The notes beneath the pieces were generated by a model. That model saw only the letters and a list, made by a program, of their open reading frames with translations, searched no databases and was not told the origin of the DNA. The position numbers were made by a program, and so were the translations under genes. A stretch of 64,000 bases of DNA from Cohaesibacter sp. ES.047 (lineage in GTDB: Bacteria; Pseudomonadota; Alphaproteobacteria; Rhizobiales; Cohaesibacteraceae), in contig NZ_LT907844.1 in the NCBI RefSeq assembly GCF_900215505.1, forward strand, positions 2,824,501-2,888,500, given 5' to 3'. Of this stretch, positions 1 to 8,220 are shown in pieces (the first letter of the stretch is position 1; each line of letters starts with the position of its first letter).

Positions 1-255
1 ACTGCCGCCACAAGAAAATTGTGACCGTCATATTTGTAACGCAATTGCGGCAAGACTAGCTGAACAGGTTGTGCCAGTCCCGAAATGAATGGTGGCTGTC
101 AACAGGCCATGTGCCCATTTGGTAACAAACAACTCGGCAGAGAGATAAGATTGGGTCAATGCCTTGTCAACGCCAAGTATCGCAGGTAGGTCACCTGTGA
201 GGGCAGTTTTTATGCGATTTTCGTTCCGAAGTGAACAAACATAGGAAAGATACAG

Positions 256-1080
256 ATGGTTCGAACCATTATTACCCGGTCTGCTATGGCCGCCATGACG
301 TCTCTTCTGGTGCTCGGTGCAGCCGGTGCGGTTCACGCCCAGGACACCAAGAAAGAGACAGTTCTTGCCACCGTGAACGGTGAGGACGTCACCAGCAGCG
401 AAATGGCTTTCATCGAAGATGAAATCGGTGCGCGCCTTGGTAAGCTGCCTCCCGAGCAGAAGCAGCAGCGTATGCTCAGTTTCCTCATCGACCTCAAGCT
501 TGTGGCTGAAGAAGCCGAAAAGCAGGGCCTTGATGAGAATGATCGTTTCAAGAAACAGATGGATTTCTTGCGGCTTCGTGCGCTGCAGAATGAGTTTTTC
601 CGCTCCAACATCGACGAAGCCATCACCGATGAAAAGCTGAAAGAAGCCTATGACGCCGAGATCGGTTCAGCTCCGGTCCGCATGCAGGTCAAGGCACGGC
701 ACATCCTCCTTGAGGATGAAGACGCAGCCAAGGACGTGATCAAGGAACTCGATGAGGGCAAGGATTTCGTCGAACTGGCGAAAGAGAAATCCACCGGCCC
801 ATCGGCCACCAACGGCGGTGATCTTGGCTTTTTCGGTCAGGGCCAAATGGTTCCGCCGTTTGAGGCTGCTGCCTTTGCGCTTGAAAAGGGTGCCTACACC
901 AAGGAACCGGTCAAGACCCAGTTTGGCTGGCACGTTATTTTGGCTGAAGACAAGCGCGAGCAGCCAAAGCCCAGCTTCGATCAGGTTCGGGATCAGCTGC
1001 GCACCGTGCTTGCCCAGAAAATGTTTGCCGAAAAGCTTGCCGAGCTGAAAGCCAAAGCAAAGGTTGAGCCGGTGAAGTAA
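256..1080 (+). CDS. periplasmic parvulin-type peptidyl-prolyl isomerase
   Basis: A 274-residue exported foldase of the PpiC/SurA class, which catalyses cis-trans isomerisation of prolyl bonds in envelope proteins. Residues 1-28 form a signal peptide ending in AVHAQ. A SurA-like helical N-domain (about 35-125) follows, with a first helix typical of chaperone segments. The parvulin domain (about 130-235) shows VKARHILL, GGDLGFFGQGQMVPPFE and TQFGWHVI. A charged Lys-rich helix ends the protein. The ATG lies just after a GGAAAG stretch. The order ppiC-argJ-mutT is common in Rhizobiales, where secA is normally divergent upstream; here secA would lie outside the window. Bases 1-255 hold no gene I recognise and presumably carry the promoter. 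Confidence 0.9.
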   Translation: MVRTIITRSAMAAMTSLLVLGAAGAVHAQDTKKETVLATVNGEDVTSSEMAFIEDEIGARLGKLPPEQKQQRMLSFLIDLKLVAEEAEKQGLDENDRFKKQMDFLRLRALQNEFFRSNIDEAITDEKLKEAYDAEIGSAPVRMQVKARHILLEDEDAAKDVIKELDEGKDFVELAKEKSTGPSATNGGDLGFFGQGQMVPPFEAAAFALEKGAYTKEPVKTQFGWHVILAEDKREQPKPSFDQVRDQLRTVLAQKMFAEKLAELKAKAKVEPVK

Positions 1081-1142
1081 CGGCGACAAGTACGGTTGTA
1101 TTTCCTTCAAAAAGACGCTGGAATTTACGACCGTAGCGGTAT

Positions 1143-1201
1143 AAGGAGAGAAACCGTTCACCGGATCAATCGAGCCGGTGGGGCGACGTTTCTCTCCTTT
1201 T
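1143..1201 (+). terminator. nested hairpin terminator after the parvulin gene
   Basis: The 12-base arms AAGGAGAGAAAC (1143-1154) and GTTTCTCTCCTT (1188-1199) are exact complements. They enclose a second short hairpin, CACCGG/CCGGTG, and are followed by a short T run. This is a strong factor-independent terminator shape between ppiC and argJ. The outer 3' arm ends about 20 bases before the argJ start, so it could also act as an attenuator or leader structure for argJ. Confidence 0.65.
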
Positions 1202-1222
1202 GAATTTTGAAGGACACCCAAA

Positions 1223-2467
1223 ATGGATCTCAAACCCTCTCCCTTTGCGCCAGATGACTATCCTGAACTGGAGTCAATCGACGGCTTTCGGCTTGGCGTC
1301 GCCGCGACCGGTGTAAAGTACAAGGGGCGCGACGATCTTCTGGTCGTCTCCATGGACGAGGGAACCAGTGTTGCCGGGGTTTTCACCAAATCCAAATGCC
1401 CGTCTGCGCCGGTTGACTGGTGCAAGCGCCATGCGGGCAATGGCTCAGCCCGCGCGCTGGTCATCAATGCCTCCAATGCCAACGCCTTCACCGGTTCTGC
1501 TGGCGATGCCACGACGCTTGCCACGGCGGATGCGGCAGCCAAGGCACTTGGCGTGCAATCGTCGGAAATCTTTCTCGCCTCCACCGGCGTGATTGGCGAG
1601 CCGCTTGATCCGGCCCCCATTGTTGCTCATTTCGACGCGCTTTTTGATGAGACCAAGACCGACGCCTCCTATCTGGATGCGGCGCGGGCCATCATGACGA
1701 CGGACACCTTCCCCAAGATGGCCACAGCGACCGTCGATATCGACGGCATCGATGTAACCCTATGCGGCATTGCCAAGGGCTCGGGCATGATTGCGCCGGA
1801 TATGGCAACCATGCTCAGTTTTGTCTTCACCGACGCGCCAATCGCGCCGGGAATGCTGCAGCATATGCTGTCCACCCATGTCGAGACCTCCTTCAATGCG
1901 ATCACGGTCGATAGCGACACGTCGACATCGGACACCTTGATGGTGTTTGCATCTGGAGCGGCCAGCAAACGCGGCTGTCCTGAGATTTCCCGCATCACGG
2001 ATCCGCAACTGTCCCTGTTCTCCGAAGCGCTGGCTGCGCTGCTCAAGGATCTCGCACAGATGGTCGTCAAGGATGGCGAGGGACTGAGCAAGTTCCTGTC
2101 CATTACTGTCAATGGTGCGGCCAATGATGCGGCTGCAAAGCGGATCGCCCTGTCCATTGCCAACAGTCCTCTGGTCAAGACCGCAGCAGCTGGCGAAGAC
2201 GCCAACTGGGGCCGCGTTGTCATGGCGGTGGGCAAGGCGGGTGAAGCCGCCGACCGGGACAGGCTGTCCATTTGGTTCGGCCCGATGCGTCTTGCGGTCA
2301 ACGGGCAGCGTGATCCCGACTATTCCGAAGCGGCCGCGAGTGCCTACATGAAAAACCCGGAAATCGAGATCACCGTGGACCTGAGCATGGGGGATGGCAC
2401 CGCAACGGTCTGGAGTTGTGATCTCACCCATGGGTATATCTCCATCAATGGCGATTACCGCAGTTGA
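1223..2467 (+). CDS. argJ: glutamate N-acetyltransferase / amino-acid acetyltransferase
   Basis: Bifunctional ornithine acetyltransferase of arginine biosynthesis. It moves the acetyl group from N-acetylornithine to glutamate and can also acetylate glutamate from acetyl-CoA. The 414-residue length is normal. The self-cleavage site is visible in [14 protein letters not shown]: processing between Ala195 and Thr196 frees Thr196 as the nucleophile of the beta chain. The C-terminal half carries [15 protein letters not shown] and the conserved end [13 protein letters not shown]. The start has an AAGGACACCC stretch 9-18 bases upstream. It is followed by mutT on the same strand. Confidence 0.97.
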   Translation: MDLKPSPFAPDDYPELESIDGFRLGVAATGVKYKGRDDLLVVSMDEGTSVAGVFTKSKCPSAPVDWCKRHAGNGSARALVINASNANAFTGSAGDATTLATADAAAKALGVQSSEIFLASTGVIGEPLDPAPIVAHFDALFDETKTDASYLDAARAIMTTDTFPKMATATVDIDGIDVTLCGIAKGSGMIAPDMATMLSFVFTDAPIAPGMLQHMLSTHVETSFNAITVDSDTSTSDTLMVFASGAASKRGCPEISRITDPQLSLFSEALAALLKDLAQMVVKDGEGLSKFLSITVNGAANDAAAKRIALSIANSPLVKTAAAGEDANWGRVVMAVGKAGEAADRDRLSIWFGPMRLAVNGQRDPDYSEAAASAYMKNPEIEITVDLSMGDGTATVWSCDLTHGYISINGDYRS

Positions 2468-2488
2468 TTGCCGGACGCTTGAAAAAAC

Positions 2489-2536
2489 CGAAGCTTGGAA
2501 AGCCCGAAGTTTGGAAAGCCCGAAGCTTGGAAAGAA
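2489..2536 (+). repeat. three tandem 16-bp repeats between argJ and mutT
   Basis: The unit CGAAGCTTGGAAAGCC occurs at 2489-2504, again at 2505-2520 with one base changed (CGAAGTTTGGAAAGCC), and a third time at 2521-2536 with a changed end. The array lies directly before the likely mutT start. It opens an in-frame upstream extension of mutT that could be mistaken for coding sequence. Copy number may vary between strains. Confidence 0.8.
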
Positions 2537-2542
2537 AGAGTG

Positions 2543-2971
2543 ATGACGCAATCCGCATCAGGTGACATCAGACTTCTTCTCGTCGTTGCCGTTGCCCTCG
2601 TGGATGCGGACAACCGCATCCTGCTGGCCCAGCGCCCGGAGGGCAAGAATCTTGCAGGTCTGTGGGAGTTTCCCGGAGGCAAGCTGGAAGCCGGAGAGCG
2701 ACCCGAGGTCGGCCTGATCCGCGAGCTTGAAGAAGAGCTGGGGATCCGGACCAAGGAAAGCTGTCTTGCACCGCTGACCTTTGCCAGCCATGGCTATGAT
2801 GATTTCCACCTTCTGATGCCGCTCTACATCTGCCGCAAATGGGAAGGAGTCCCCGCCTCAAGGGAAGGGCAGGCGCTCAAGTGGGTGCGTCCGGGAGCCT
2901 TGCGCGACTATCCCATGCCGCCGGCTGATCTGCCCCTGATCCCGCCGCTCATCGATCTGCTTGGCGTCTAG
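2543..2971 (+). CDS. mutT: 8-oxo-dGTP diphosphatase (Nudix, MutT)
   Basis: Nudix hydrolase that removes oxidised dGTP from the nucleotide pool. The Nudix box is seen as GGKLEAGERPEVGLIRELEEELGI, with the metal-binding REXXEE core RELEEE. WEFPGGK just before it is typical of MutT. The ATG at 2543 is chosen because GAAAGAAAGAG lies directly upstream. An in-frame ATG at 2495 would start inside the 16-bp repeats and adds a non-conserved tail. The TAG stop lies inside TCTAGA, the target duplication of the IS481 element, so the insertion did not change the protein. Length (142 aa) is normal. Confidence 0.93.
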   Translation: MTQSASGDIRLLLVVAVALVDADNRILLAQRPEGKNLAGLWEFPGGKLEAGERPEVGLIRELEEELGIRTKESCLAPLTFASHGYDDFHLLMPLYICRKWEGVPASREGQALKWVRPGALRDYPMPPADLPLIPPLIDLLGV

Positions 2972-3918
2972 ATGTTCGGTCCCGGGATTTGATGGATCGG
3001 ATTCATTTTGAATCTTTCCGGATCCTCTGTCCACTTTTTGCAGATAAATTCGTATGGGGTCAGGCCCCTTAGCGTCTTCAATCGTCTAGCGAAGTTGTAG
3101 GCATCTATGAAAACAGCCAGATGCTTCTGGAGTTGCTCGTGATCGTCGTAATGGAACCGTTTGACGGTGGCATCCTTAATAGTCCGGTTCATCCTCTCGA
3201 CCTGACCGTTGGTCCATGGGTGCTTCACTTTTGTCAGGCGGTGTTCAATGCCGTTTCCAGTGCAGACCCGGTCAAAGATGTGCTGGAACTCATGGAGATC
3301 GCGAGACCGATTGGTGAACTGGATGCCATTGTCGGTCAGAACAGTATGGATGGTATAGGGCACAGTGGCGACCAGATTGCGCAGGAACTGTGCAGCATTC
3401 ATCTTTCCTGCCTTGGTATAGAGTTCAACGAAGGCATACTTGGAAGTCCGGTCAATAGCCACAAAGAGATAGAGCTTGCCTTCAGCTGTCTGTACCTGGG
3501 CAATATCGATATGGAAATAGCCGATCGGATAGCTCTTGAAACGCTTCTTTGGCTGCTTGTCGCCTTCGACACTCGGTAGTCGCGAAACTCCGTGTCGTTG
3601 CAGGCATCTGTGCAGTGAAGAGCGCGTCAGATGCGGGATTGTCGGCTGGAGTGCATAAAGGCAGTCGTCGAGAGGCAACAAGGTATGCCTGCGGAAGGCG
3701 ACAATGGTCGCTTCTTCTTGCCGCGAAAGCACAGTCGAACGTGGCTCCTTCGGTCCGGTTCTTAAGTCCGCTTGTGAGGTGCGCGTCTTCCACTTGACGA
3801 CCGTTTTCTGATTGATGCCGTATCGCTTGGAAAGCACTCTCAGGCTCTCTTGACTATTTTGTATTGCTCGACGGACTGCCTCTGTCGTCGTGGCGCTGCC
3901 GTGTAGAACTTGGCCCAT
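2968..3918 (-). CDS. IS481-family transposase
   Basis: Transposase of 316 residues with an N-terminal helix-turn-helix (about 10-50; SLRVLSKRYGINQKTVVKWK). An rve/DDE integrase core follows, with FHIDIAQVQ, VLTDNGIQFT and the final Glu region WTNGQVERMNRTIKDATVKRF. The ATG at 3918 is preferred over 3933 because GGAGGG lies seven to twelve bases upstream. The last Ile codon straddles the element edge and the TAG stop lies in the target duplication, not in the element itself. The gene looks intact. Confidence 0.9.
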   Translation of the reverse strand: MGQVLHGSATTTEAVRRAIQNSQESLRVLSKRYGINQKTVVKWKTRTSQADLRTGPKEPRSTVLSRQEEATIVAFRRHTLLPLDDCLYALQPTIPHLTRSSLHRCLQRHGVSRLPSVEGDKQPKKRFKSYPIGYFHIDIAQVQTAEGKLYLFVAIDRTSKYAFVELYTKAGKMNAAQFLRNLVATVPYTIHTVLTDNGIQFTNRSRDLHEFQHIFDRVCTGNGIEHRLTKVKHPWTNGQVERMNRTIKDATVKRFHYDDHEQLQKHLAVFIDAYNFARRLKTLRGLTPYEFICKKWTEDPERFKMNPIHQIPGPNI

Positions 3919-3974
3919 AGTGCTTCCCTCCATTCAAATGAGAAAGGTGCACCATCAAAGCATGGGATCAAACA
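2973..3974 (-). mobile_element. IS481-family insertion sequence, apparently complete
   Basis: The element is about 1002 bp with imperfect terminal inverted repeats. The left end starts TGTTCGGTCCCGGGATTTGA; the right end read inwards starts TGTTTGATCCCATGCTTTGA. It is flanked on both sides by TCTAGA (2967-2972 and 3975-3980). This matches the known NCTAGN target and 6-bp duplication of the IS481 family. It carries one transposase gene on the minus strand. A second copy of one end of a related element is found at 47.8 kb. Confidence 0.88.
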
Positions 3975-4165
3975 TCTAGAGAGCAATTGGGCGCGTAACC
4001 GGGCACCGTTAACCTGCCGTTCATATATGAGACCGAATTTTTCGGTTGGTTTAATGGTTTGAGCGTTTTTTTAATCAATTGCGTTGATATTCGGCTCAAG
4101 GTGCACGGCTTTGCCCTGATGTTTGCGAACATTGAGGCTGGGCAAAACGGTTTTGGGGTCAGACG

Positions 4166-4348
4166 ATGCGACAGGCTTTGCGAGCATTTTTGCAAGACGA
4201 CAGCGGGGCTACCGCACTTGAGTATGGCCTGATCGTCGGCCTGATCGGGTTGGGTATGGTGACGGCGATGACCGGCTTGGTCTCTGACCTTGCTGACCTG
4301 TTCAGCGAAATTCGCGACGGCGTGCGTGAAGCCGCCGGTCTCAGCTAG
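4166..4348 (+). CDS. Flp-family type IVb pilin, orphan
   Basis: A 60-residue prepilin. A short charged leader (MRQALRAFLQDDSG) is followed by ATALEYGLIVGLIGLGMVTAM, the hydrophobic Flp stem with the invariant Glu five residues after the processing Gly and a following Tyr. Such pilins build tight-adherence fimbriae when a tad/cpa locus is present. No tad genes lie in this window, so assembly would need machinery elsewhere. GGGGTCAGACG precedes the ATG. Upstream, 3981-4165 contains AT-rich sequence that may carry its promoter. Confidence 0.85.
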   Translation: MRQALRAFLQDDSGATALEYGLIVGLIGLGMVTAMTGLVSDLADLFSEIRDGVREAAGLS

Positions 4349-4399
4349 TCTTATCTCAGCTGATCTGCCTCTTCTCGTCCATCCCTATTTATTCATGCC

Positions 4400-5293
4400 C
4401 TACTTGTTCATGATCGTCGACTTATCTCCCAACGCATGCGCCAAAGAGGCCTTTGCGCTGCCCGGGGTGAGCGGTTTCTGCTGGCTTTCATGCGGTGCCC
4501 AGCCGGAAAGGGACAGGATCTGGAACGTGGCACGCACCCGCCCGTCAGGATCAGAGAAGTCCCGTTGATAGATCTCGGCAGCACGCATCAGAACATCGCG
4601 CCGCAGCCCCCCTCTGGGGCGGTCAACGAGCGCGTTGGTTGCGCCCATCCGTCTCAGATCCTTGATCAGATCGAACATGGAATCATAACGAACGGTGAGC
4701 GTATCCTGATCCACAACAGGTAGCGCGAAACCGGCCCGCTGCAATAATCCCCCCATGTCCCTGAGATCGGGCAGGGGAGCCACGCGCGGGCTTGCTCCGC
4801 CCGTCACGTCGCTATCGGCCTGAAGGAAAGCAGATCTCAACTCTGAAAGCGTTTTCCGCCCCAGAAGCGAAGCCAGAAACAGCCCATCTGGAACCAGGCT
4901 TTGCCGTATCTGGATGAGACAGCCGGGCAGATCATTGACCCAGTGCAGGAAAAGCGGCGAGGTGACGAGATCGAAGCTTTGCTGCTTGAGAGGCAATGTC
5001 TCACCATCAAAGACAACGCCATTCGGATGGCCAAACAGAAAAGAGGGATCCTGCTCGAGCCGGACGACCGTCTCTGTCCCCTCCCGCGCGCTGAGGGCTT
5101 GCGCCAACAGGCCTGTATGCCCCCCAACTTCGGCACAGCGTGGGAAGCTGCGAAGCACGATCGACAGCCTGTCCAGCATGTCCTGAATCGCCTCAGTGAG
5201 CAGGAATTCGCCGTCCCGACCGTGACGATCGAATGCACGCAGCCGCCGCTGGGCAATCAGCCGACTGTCGAACAGATGCGGTATGGATGACAT
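4400..5293 (-). CDS. SAM-dependent methyltransferase, NDUFAF5/BioC-like
   Basis: About 297 residues from the ATG at 5293 (MSSIPHLFDSRLIAQRRLRA). The SAM-binding motif is an altered form, CAEVGGHTGLLAQAL, followed by VRLEQDPSFLF. The motif IV region is FDLVTSPLFLHWVNDLPG, and SLVPDGLFLASLLGRKTL follows. The N-terminal FDSRLIAQRR and the C-terminal LRRMGATNAL are typical of the alphaproteobacterial relatives of mitochondrial NDUFAF5, an arginine hydroxylase/methyltransferase-fold factor for complex I. The exact reaction here is not known. It diverges from comF, as in many Rhizobiales genomes. Confidence 0.82.
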   Translation of the reverse strand: MSSIPHLFDSRLIAQRRLRAFDRHGRDGEFLLTEAIQDMLDRLSIVLRSFPRCAEVGGHTGLLAQALSAREGTETVVRLEQDPSFLFGHPNGVVFDGETLPLKQQSFDLVTSPLFLHWVNDLPGCLIQIRQSLVPDGLFLASLLGRKTLSELRSAFLQADSDVTGGASPRVAPLPDLRDMGGLLQRAGFALPVVDQDTLTVRYDSMFDLIKDLRRMGATNALVDRPRGGLRRDVLMRAAEIYQRDFSDPDGRVRATFQILSLSGWAPHESQQKPLTPGSAKASLAHALGDKSTIMNK

Positions 5294-5373
5294 GGCAATG
5301 GTCCGGTTTTGGTTGATCGTGTCCTGCGCTTGCGGCACTGTGGAGCTTCAACGAGTGCTAATCGCATCGGGGG

Positions 5374-6201
5374 ATGCAAGTCAATATGCGCTTTTCGCGA
5401 CGAACTGCACCGGATTCTCTGCCTGATGGCAAAGCCGTCACCTCGGCTGGCCCGTCCGGTTGGAAAAAGCTGGCCCGGGCCGGTCTCGATCTCATTATCC
5501 CGCCGCGCTGTGCCGCTTGCGGCAAGATCATTAGCGAAGCCAATCATTTGTGCGGCACATGCTGGTCCGGCATGGAGTGGATTGATCGTCCCTATTGCTC
5601 TGTATCCGGTTTGCCATTTTCCTATGATCTGGGGCCGGACATGGTGCATCCCGACATTGTAGCCGAGCCGCCGCTCTTCGATCGGGCGCGATCTGTTGCG
5701 GCGTTTGACGACACGGCCCGCCGATTGGTGCATCAGCTCAAATATTATGATCGCACGGATCTGGCTGACGTGATGGGGCGGTGGATGGTGCGGGCAGGGG
5801 CCGACTGTCTGACGGATCCGGAGAGCTGGATCGTGCCGGTGCCCCTGCATCGCGGCCGATTGTGGCGGCGACGGTTCAATCAGGCGGCTCTTTTGGCCCG
5901 CGTCATTGCGCGCGAGAGCGGGGCTGTCTTCAAGCCAGATCTGCTGCTCCGCGTTCGGCGCACACGGCAACAGGTCGGCCTGAGCGAAGCGGACCGCAGA
6001 AGCAATGTCGATGGGGCCTTCAGACTCAATCTTTCCGACCGCTTATCGCTTACAGGGCGAACGATTGTGCTGGTGGATGACGTTTGGACCACCGGGGCAA
6101 CCCTTGATGCCTGCGTACGGGTTTTGCGCCGGGCGGAGGCACAGGAAATTGGCATTATCACATTTGCTCGGGTTGTCGATCGGAGCAAAATGACCATATA
6201 A
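5374..6201 (+). CDS. ComF family protein (zinc ribbon plus phosphoribosyltransferase fold)
   Basis: A 275-residue ComF/GntX-type protein. The N-terminal double zinc ribbon is RCAACGKII plus LCGTCWSG, at about residues 46-65. The C-terminal PRTase domain has the PRPP-binding motif IVLVDDVWTTGATLDAC. ComF proteins act in DNA uptake or recombination, and the biochemical role is still poorly defined. An ATG at 5386 is an alternative start. The gene is divergent from the methyltransferase with an 80-bp gap holding both promoters, and it is followed by grxC. Confidence 0.88.
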   Translation: MQVNMRFSRRTAPDSLPDGKAVTSAGPSGWKKLARAGLDLIIPPRCAACGKIISEANHLCGTCWSGMEWIDRPYCSVSGLPFSYDLGPDMVHPDIVAEPPLFDRARSVAAFDDTARRLVHQLKYYDRTDLADVMGRWMVRAGADCLTDPESWIVPVPLHRGRLWRRRFNQAALLARVIARESGAVFKPDLLLRVRRTRQQVGLSEADRRSNVDGAFRLNLSDRLSLTGRTIVLVDDVWTTGATLDACVRVLRRAEAQEIGIITFARVVDRSKMTI

Positions 6202-6290
6202 CCAGTGGAAACCTTTTCACTTTTGCAAACAAGAGTGCCGCGTTCTGGTCATCAATGACCCTTTGCCGGCGGCGGATTTGGAGATGCCTG

Positions 6291-6545
6291 ATGGCTGATG
6301 TTGTGATGTATACCCGAAAGATGTGTGGCTTCTGTACGGCTGCGAAAAAGCTGCTTGGCGACAAGGGCGTGGCGTTTCGCGAGTTCGACGCGACCTTTGA
6401 TTTTGATCTCAAGCAGGAGATGATCGCAAAGTCCGGTCGCCGCACCTTCCCGCAGATCTTCATTGACGAAACCCATGTCGGTGGCTGCGATGACCTGTTC
6501 GCCCTCGACAAGCAAGGCAAGCTCGACGAAATGTTGGCGAGCTGA
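6291..6545 (+). CDS. grxC: glutaredoxin 3
   Basis: Small cytoplasmic thiol-disulfide oxidoreductase of 84 residues. The dithiol site is CGFC (residues 12-15) in MYTRKMCGFCTAAKKLL. The GSH-binding TFPQIFI cis-proline loop and GGCDDLFALD follow, as in GrxC. The ATG at 6291 is chosen because an ATG at 6255 adds a non-conserved tail. Only 4 bp separate it from the amidase gene, so the two are probably co-transcribed. Confidence 0.92.
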   Translation: MADVVMYTRKMCGFCTAAKKLLGDKGVAFREFDATFDFDLKQEMIAKSGRRTFPQIFIDETHVGGCDDLFALDKQGKLDEMLAS

Positions 6546-6549
6546 TCCC

Positions 6550-7395
6550 ATGACCGCCGCCAACTCCTCATCCTTCCGCGCCGCCTGCGTCCAGCTTCGC
6601 TCTGGACGCGAACGGGGTGCCAACCTCGATGAAGCCGAACGGTTGATCCGCGATGCAGCACGCGATGGGGCGGATTATGTTCAGACCCCCGAGCAGACCG
6701 CGACGATGGAAATGAATCGCAAGGCCCTGATGGCCGCGATCGGGGACGAGACTGGCGATGAGGGCGTAAAGCGCGTGCAGGCGCTTGCCAAGGAGCTTGG
6801 CATCTGGCTGCATATCGGCTCAATGTCTTTTGTTGTGTCCACCCACGAGGGAGACAAGGCGGCAAACCGAAGCCTGCTGATCGCGCCGGCCGGAGAGATT
6901 GCCGCCCGCTACGACAAGATCCACATGTTCGATGTCGATCTTGAAAATGGTGAGAGCTATCGCGAATCTGCCAGCTTTCAGGCTGGCACCAAAGCGGTGG
7001 CAGCAACCCTGCCATGGGGCACCCTGGGGATGACGATCTGCTACGATCTGCGGTTCCCCTATCTCTACCGCGCCCTTTGCCAGCAAAAGAACGCCACTCT
7101 TCTGGCCGTCCCTTCCGCCTTCACCAAACGCACGGGAGAGGCACATTGGCATGTGCTGTTACGATCGCGGGCGATTGAGCACGGCGCATTCGTGTTCGCC
7201 GCAGCGCAGGGCGGTGAGCACGAGAATGGCCGCAAGACCTATGGCCATTCGCTGATCATCGATCCATGGGGACGCATTCTGGCAGAAGCGGAGGATGAAC
7301 CCTGTTTCATCGCGGCCGACATCAACATGGGGCTTGTTGCTGAGAGCCGAGGGGCGGTTCCTTCGCTCAAACACGACAAGGCTTTTGAAATTTAA
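6550..7395 (+). CDS. carbon-nitrogen hydrolase, Nit1-like (deaminated glutathione amidase)
   Basis: A nitrilase-superfamily amidase of 281 residues with the complete Glu-Lys-Cys triad: Glu in YVQTPEQTATM, Lys in YDKIHMFDVD and Cys in GMTICYDLRFP. These flanks match the Nit1 branch, which hydrolyses deaminated glutathione in metabolite repair. Its position right behind grxC fits a glutathione-related job. The ATG at 6550 is preferred over the upstream in-frame ATG at 6463 because that one would lie inside grxC in another frame. Confidence 0.88.
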   Translation: MTAANSSSFRAACVQLRSGRERGANLDEAERLIRDAARDGADYVQTPEQTATMEMNRKALMAAIGDETGDEGVKRVQALAKELGIWLHIGSMSFVVSTHEGDKAANRSLLIAPAGEIAARYDKIHMFDVDLENGESYRESASFQAGTKAVAATLPWGTLGMTICYDLRFPYLYRALCQQKNATLLAVPSAFTKRTGEAHWHVLLRSRAIEHGAFVFAAAQGGEHENGRKTYGHSLIIDPWGRILAEAEDEPCFIAADINMGLVAESRGAVPSLKHDKAFEI

Positions 7396-7528
7396 CGATC
7401 ATGCTCTATATTGAACGGGCCGTCATAGAGCGCCTGCCAAACGCAGTTGGACCTTTTGGTGCCGACGCGTTGGGTGATTGAACGGTGTGTTTTTCCATTC
7501 ATCATATTGAGTATATCAGGGGACTGAC

Positions 7529-8026
7529 TTGATTAAATATTCGCTGCGCTGCGATTCTGATCATCAATTCGAAGGCTGGTTTCGCAATGGTGAAGATTGC
7601 GAGGCACAGACCCGTGATGGGCATCTGGAATGCCCGGTGTGTGGATCAACCCGGATTTCGAAGTCACTCATGACGCCCCGGGTGAGTGGGACGCGCAGTC
7701 AGGATGTCATGGCGCATGACGCCGCAGCCGAAAGCGTATCCGAAGGTCAGAGTCAGGCGGGCAGCGACAGCCAGCCCGTCGCCCTCAGGGACAATGCGCC
7801 GGACCCTCGCCAGCTGCAGGCCATGCTGCGCGCCTATCGCGATCATGTGGTGAACAATGCCGATTATGTCGGCGACAAATTTGCCGAAGAAGCGCGCAAG
7901 ATGCATTTTGAGGAGAGCGAAAAACGCGGCATCTATGGCGAAGCAACCATTGATGATGTGAAATCCCTCGTCGAAGACGGCATCGACTGCCTCCCCCTGC
8001 CAACCCTGCCCGAAGATCAGAACTGA
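7529..8026 (+). CDS. DUF1178 family protein
   Basis: A 165-residue conserved alphaproteobacterial protein of unknown function. It starts with TTG, and AGGGG lies 6-10 bases upstream. The N-terminus MIKYSLRCDSDHQFEGWF with the pair CPVCGST (about residues 36-42) forms a probable zinc ribbon. The middle is low in conservation and the C-terminal half (QLQAMLRAYRDHVVNNADYVGDKFAEEARKMH) is the DUF1178 signature. The grx-Nit1-DUF1178 order is a conserved Rhizobiales neighbourhood. Confidence 0.88.
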   Translation: MIKYSLRCDSDHQFEGWFRNGEDCEAQTRDGHLECPVCGSTRISKSLMTPRVSGTRSQDVMAHDAAAESVSEGQSQAGSDSQPVALRDNAPDPRQLQAMLRAYRDHVVNNADYVGDKFAEEARKMHFEESEKRGIYGEATIDDVKSLVEDGIDCLPLPTLPEDQN

Positions 8027-8032
8027 GCGATT

Positions 8033-8212
8033 ATGCTCGACATTTTAAATGACTGGTTTGAGCCCGAAGCGACAGATGCTGCGATATATATGAATTCCCG
8101 CTCTCCACAAAAATTATGTCAGGCATATAGAATGATTTGCCAAGTGAACTTTGAAAATGATGTTTCAAATTTTTCTGTTTTCCGTCAGCCAATAAAAAAA
8201 GCCCTTACATAG
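8033..8212 (+). CDS. small unrecognised ORF, 59 residues
   Basis: An open frame of 59 codons starts 7 bases after the DUF1178 stop and ends in an AT-rich stretch: MLDILNDWFEPEATDAAIYM and onwards, ending in KKALT. I do not recognise it. The base composition is clearly more AT-rich than the gene before it, and no ribosome-binding site of note precedes it. It could be a chance frame or the eroded start of an older gene. Its 3' end is 9 bp from the convergent glycosylase-like gene. Confidence 0.25.
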   Translation: MLDILNDWFEPEATDAAIYMNSRSPQKLCQAYRMICQVNFENDVSNFSVFRQPIKKALT

Positions 8213-8220
8213 TTCTATCC

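Noticed and set aside
1-255. Minus-strand ORF 28-336 as the start of secA or another gene
   Set aside because: Its translation has no SecA-like features; secA, if present, is outside the window.
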